Shown: positions 62,725 to 64,000 of the stretch, piece by piece | Layout: each line of letters opens with the position of its first letter | Numbering within the stretch: position 1 is the stretch's first letter | Assembly: GCA_025370845.1 (NCBI GenBank) | Contig: JAMXFF010000038.1 | Coordinates: forward strand, 1-64,000 | Source: Laspinema palackyanum D2a | Lineage (GTDB): Bacteria > Cyanobacteriota > Cyanobacteriia > Cyanobacteriales > Laspinemataceae | Reading direction: 5' to 3' | DNA length: 64,000 nucleotides | Notes under the pieces: model-generated | Told to the model about the DNA's origin: nothing | The model's input: the letters and a program-made list of their open reading frames with translations, nothing else | Databases searched by the model: none | Translations under genes and position numbers: made by a program

Positions 62725-63978
62725 ATGCGCGAAGAAACTTGGATCCGATGGGCATACGGAGTAATCCTAGGCGTACTAATTGCCTGGTTCCTATTTCCTT
62801 CCTTATCCTTAGAAGCAACCCAACCCGAAACACCTGCCTCCACAGAAATTAGAGGCGTGTGGTTAACCAATGTTGCCAGTGGGGTACTTTTTACCCCCTG
62901 GGGAGTGCATTTAGCCATGCACCAACTTGCCGAACAAAATTTTAATACCCTTTACCCCGTAGTCTGGAATCGCGGCAATACCTTTTATGAAAGTGCTGTT
63001 GCTAGACGAGAAACCGGAAGGTCTCAAGCACCCTTCTTGCGCCTCTTTCATTTAGGTGCAGATGTTTTGGATGAACTCATTAAATTAGGCGATCGCCATC
63101 ACATCCGAATCATCCCTTGGTTTGAATATGGATTCATGACCCCCCGCAACTCAAACTTAGCTAAATTGCACCCCCAATGGCTCAGTGCAACCCAAGAAGG
63201 TCAGCAAACACCAACCGAAATCCCCGACGAACTCAATCCGGCTGATATTCCCAACCCTCCCACTGCAAAACAAACCTGGCAACAATTTCTGGTCCCTCAA
63301 AATGTTTGGCTAAACCCTTTACATCCTGATGTCCAAGACTTCATCCTAGAACTAATTGTCGAATTAGTTAGCCAGTACAATATCGATGGCATCCAACTCG
63401 ATGACCATTTCGGAATGCCTGTGGAATCGGGCTATGATAGTTTTACCGTGGAATTGTATCGCCAAGAACATCAAGGTTCACCTCCACCGGATAACCCCTA
63501 CGATGCAGAATGGATGCGTTGGCGTGCAAATAAAATTTCCACCTTTATGGAAACCCTCTATCAAGCCATTAAATCCGTCAATCCCGATTGCATTGTCTCC
63601 CTTTCTCCCAACTCCCAAGACTTTGCCTATCGTAAATATCTGCAAGATTGGTCAACCTGGGTGCAACGCGGGTGGGTGGATGAACTGCTTGTTCAGGTTT
63701 ATCGCAATGATTTAAACGTTTTTAAAACCGAATTAGCCCAACCGGCAATCCTTGCAGCGCAACAGAAAATTCCCGTCGGTATTGGCATCCTCAGCGGTAC
63801 GTTAGTCCGTTCGGTCCCCATGAAACAAATCCAAGAACAGGTCCAAGGGGTGCGCGATCGCCGCTTAAATGGAGTATCCTTTTTCTATTGGGAAACCCTC
63901 TGGAGTTATCTCACCCCAGAGTCACCCCCAGAACGGCGCAAAGCATTCCGGGACCTCTTTTCTCAACCCACCCCCTAA
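62725..63978 (+). CDS. GHL10-type glycosyl hydrolase (DUF187), paralogue 2
   Basis: A 417-residue paralogue of the preceding gene. The ATG at 62725 is preferred; GTG at 62722 and TTG at 62716 are alternatives. It has an N-terminal hydrophobic anchor (WAYGVILGVLIAWFLFPSLS). The conserved blocks are kept: EIRGVWLTNVASGVLFTPWG, YPVVWNRGNTFYESAVARRE, IIPWFEYGFMTPRNSNLAKL, GIQLDDHFGMPVESGYDSFT and WVDELLVQVYRNDLNVFKTE. It has a longer loop after WLSATQEG than paralogue 1. A different substrate or timing is possible; the window ends 22 bp after its stop. Confidence 0.88.
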   Translation: MREETWIRWAYGVILGVLIAWFLFPSLSLEATQPETPASTEIRGVWLTNVASGVLFTPWGVHLAMHQLAEQNFNTLYPVVWNRGNTFYESAVARRETGRSQAPFLRLFHLGADVLDELIKLGDRHHIRIIPWFEYGFMTPRNSNLAKLHPQWLSATQEGQQTPTEIPDELNPADIPNPPTAKQTWQQFLVPQNVWLNPLHPDVQDFILELIVELVSQYNIDGIQLDDHFGMPVESGYDSFTVELYRQEHQGSPPPDNPYDAEWMRWRANKISTFMETLYQAIKSVNPDCIVSLSPNSQDFAYRKYLQDWSTWVQRGWVDELLVQVYRNDLNVFKTELAQPAILAAQQKIPVGIGILSGTLVRSVPMKQIQEQVQGVRDRRLNGVSFFYWETLWSYLTPESPPERRKAFRDLFSQPTP

Positions 63979-64000
63979 GCGTTCCCAGTCTCAATTCATG

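Overview
The window reads as chromosomal DNA of a cyanobacterium, probably a filamentous Oscillatoriales-type strain (genus is inference only). Evidence: the HIP1 octamer GCGATCGC occurs throughout both genes and spacers; several genes belong to cyanobacterial or plastid families (Ycf36/CGLD27, a single-helix high-light-inducible protein, a SigF-type sigma factor, pentapeptide-repeat proteins); gene density is low and the spacers are rich in repeats. No rRNA, convincing tRNA, CRISPR array or prophage was seen.

Layout. 0.16-5.6 kb: minus-strand run with an AnsA-type asparaginase, Ycf36, RsfS, YqeK, a GT4 glycosyltransferase and a membrane protein. 5.9-9.4 kb: a 47-residue HLIP with a textbook terminator, two pentapeptide-repeat proteins and two tandem paralogous small proteins. 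9.6-10.0 kb: a 338-bp element with perfect 81-bp terminal inverted repeats; a relative lies at 43.4 kb. 10.1-25.4 kb: a zinc-ribbon protein, a GH57 enzyme, a 1,056-bp tandem duplication carrying two secreted-protein paralogues, and a group of proteins that mix and match two modules (an N-terminal cyanobacterial domain and a C-terminal ~70-residue module). Among these lie an MscS channel with a cyclic-nucleotide domain, an IS607-like tnpB with a decayed tnpA, an M48 protease and an SGNH-like lipoprotein. 25.4-33.5 kb: two secreted proteins that share a C-terminal QQPVRALW ending, an L,D-transpeptidase, a TPR protein, a YeaQ/GlsB-type membrane protein and unknowns. 33.7-34.6 kb: the decayed remains of a P-loop (STAND/NACHT-like) gene with a small MITE-like insertion. 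35.4-41 kb: a 7TM-HD phosphohydrolase, a lone sugar ABC permease and an RsbU/SpoIIE-type phosphatase.

41.7-49.7 kb: a 5-FTHF cyclo-ligase, then surface-polysaccharide genes: GDP-L-fucose synthase, GDP-mannose 4,6-dehydratase interrupted by a 329-residue intein, a sugar transferase and a GT4. An orphan TRAP binding protein follows. 49.8-64 kb: an EamA transporter, a response regulator, argG, a STAS anti-anti-sigma factor, a coiled-coil/unknown gene pair, sigF, a secreted pentapeptide protein, unknowns, an ABC-F ATPase and two tandem GHL10-type glycosyl hydrolase paralogues.

How the genes may work together: the fcl and gmd products would convert GDP-mannose to GDP-fucose for a polymer assembled by the sugar transferase and GT4 enzymes. 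The phosphatase, STAS protein and SigF have the classes of parts used in partner-switching sigma control, although they are 14-17 kb apart. The most unusual item is the intein in Gmd, whose homing-endonuclease region looks degenerate. Next are the perfect-TIR element, the shuffled protein modules and the repeat-invaded NTPase pseudogene.
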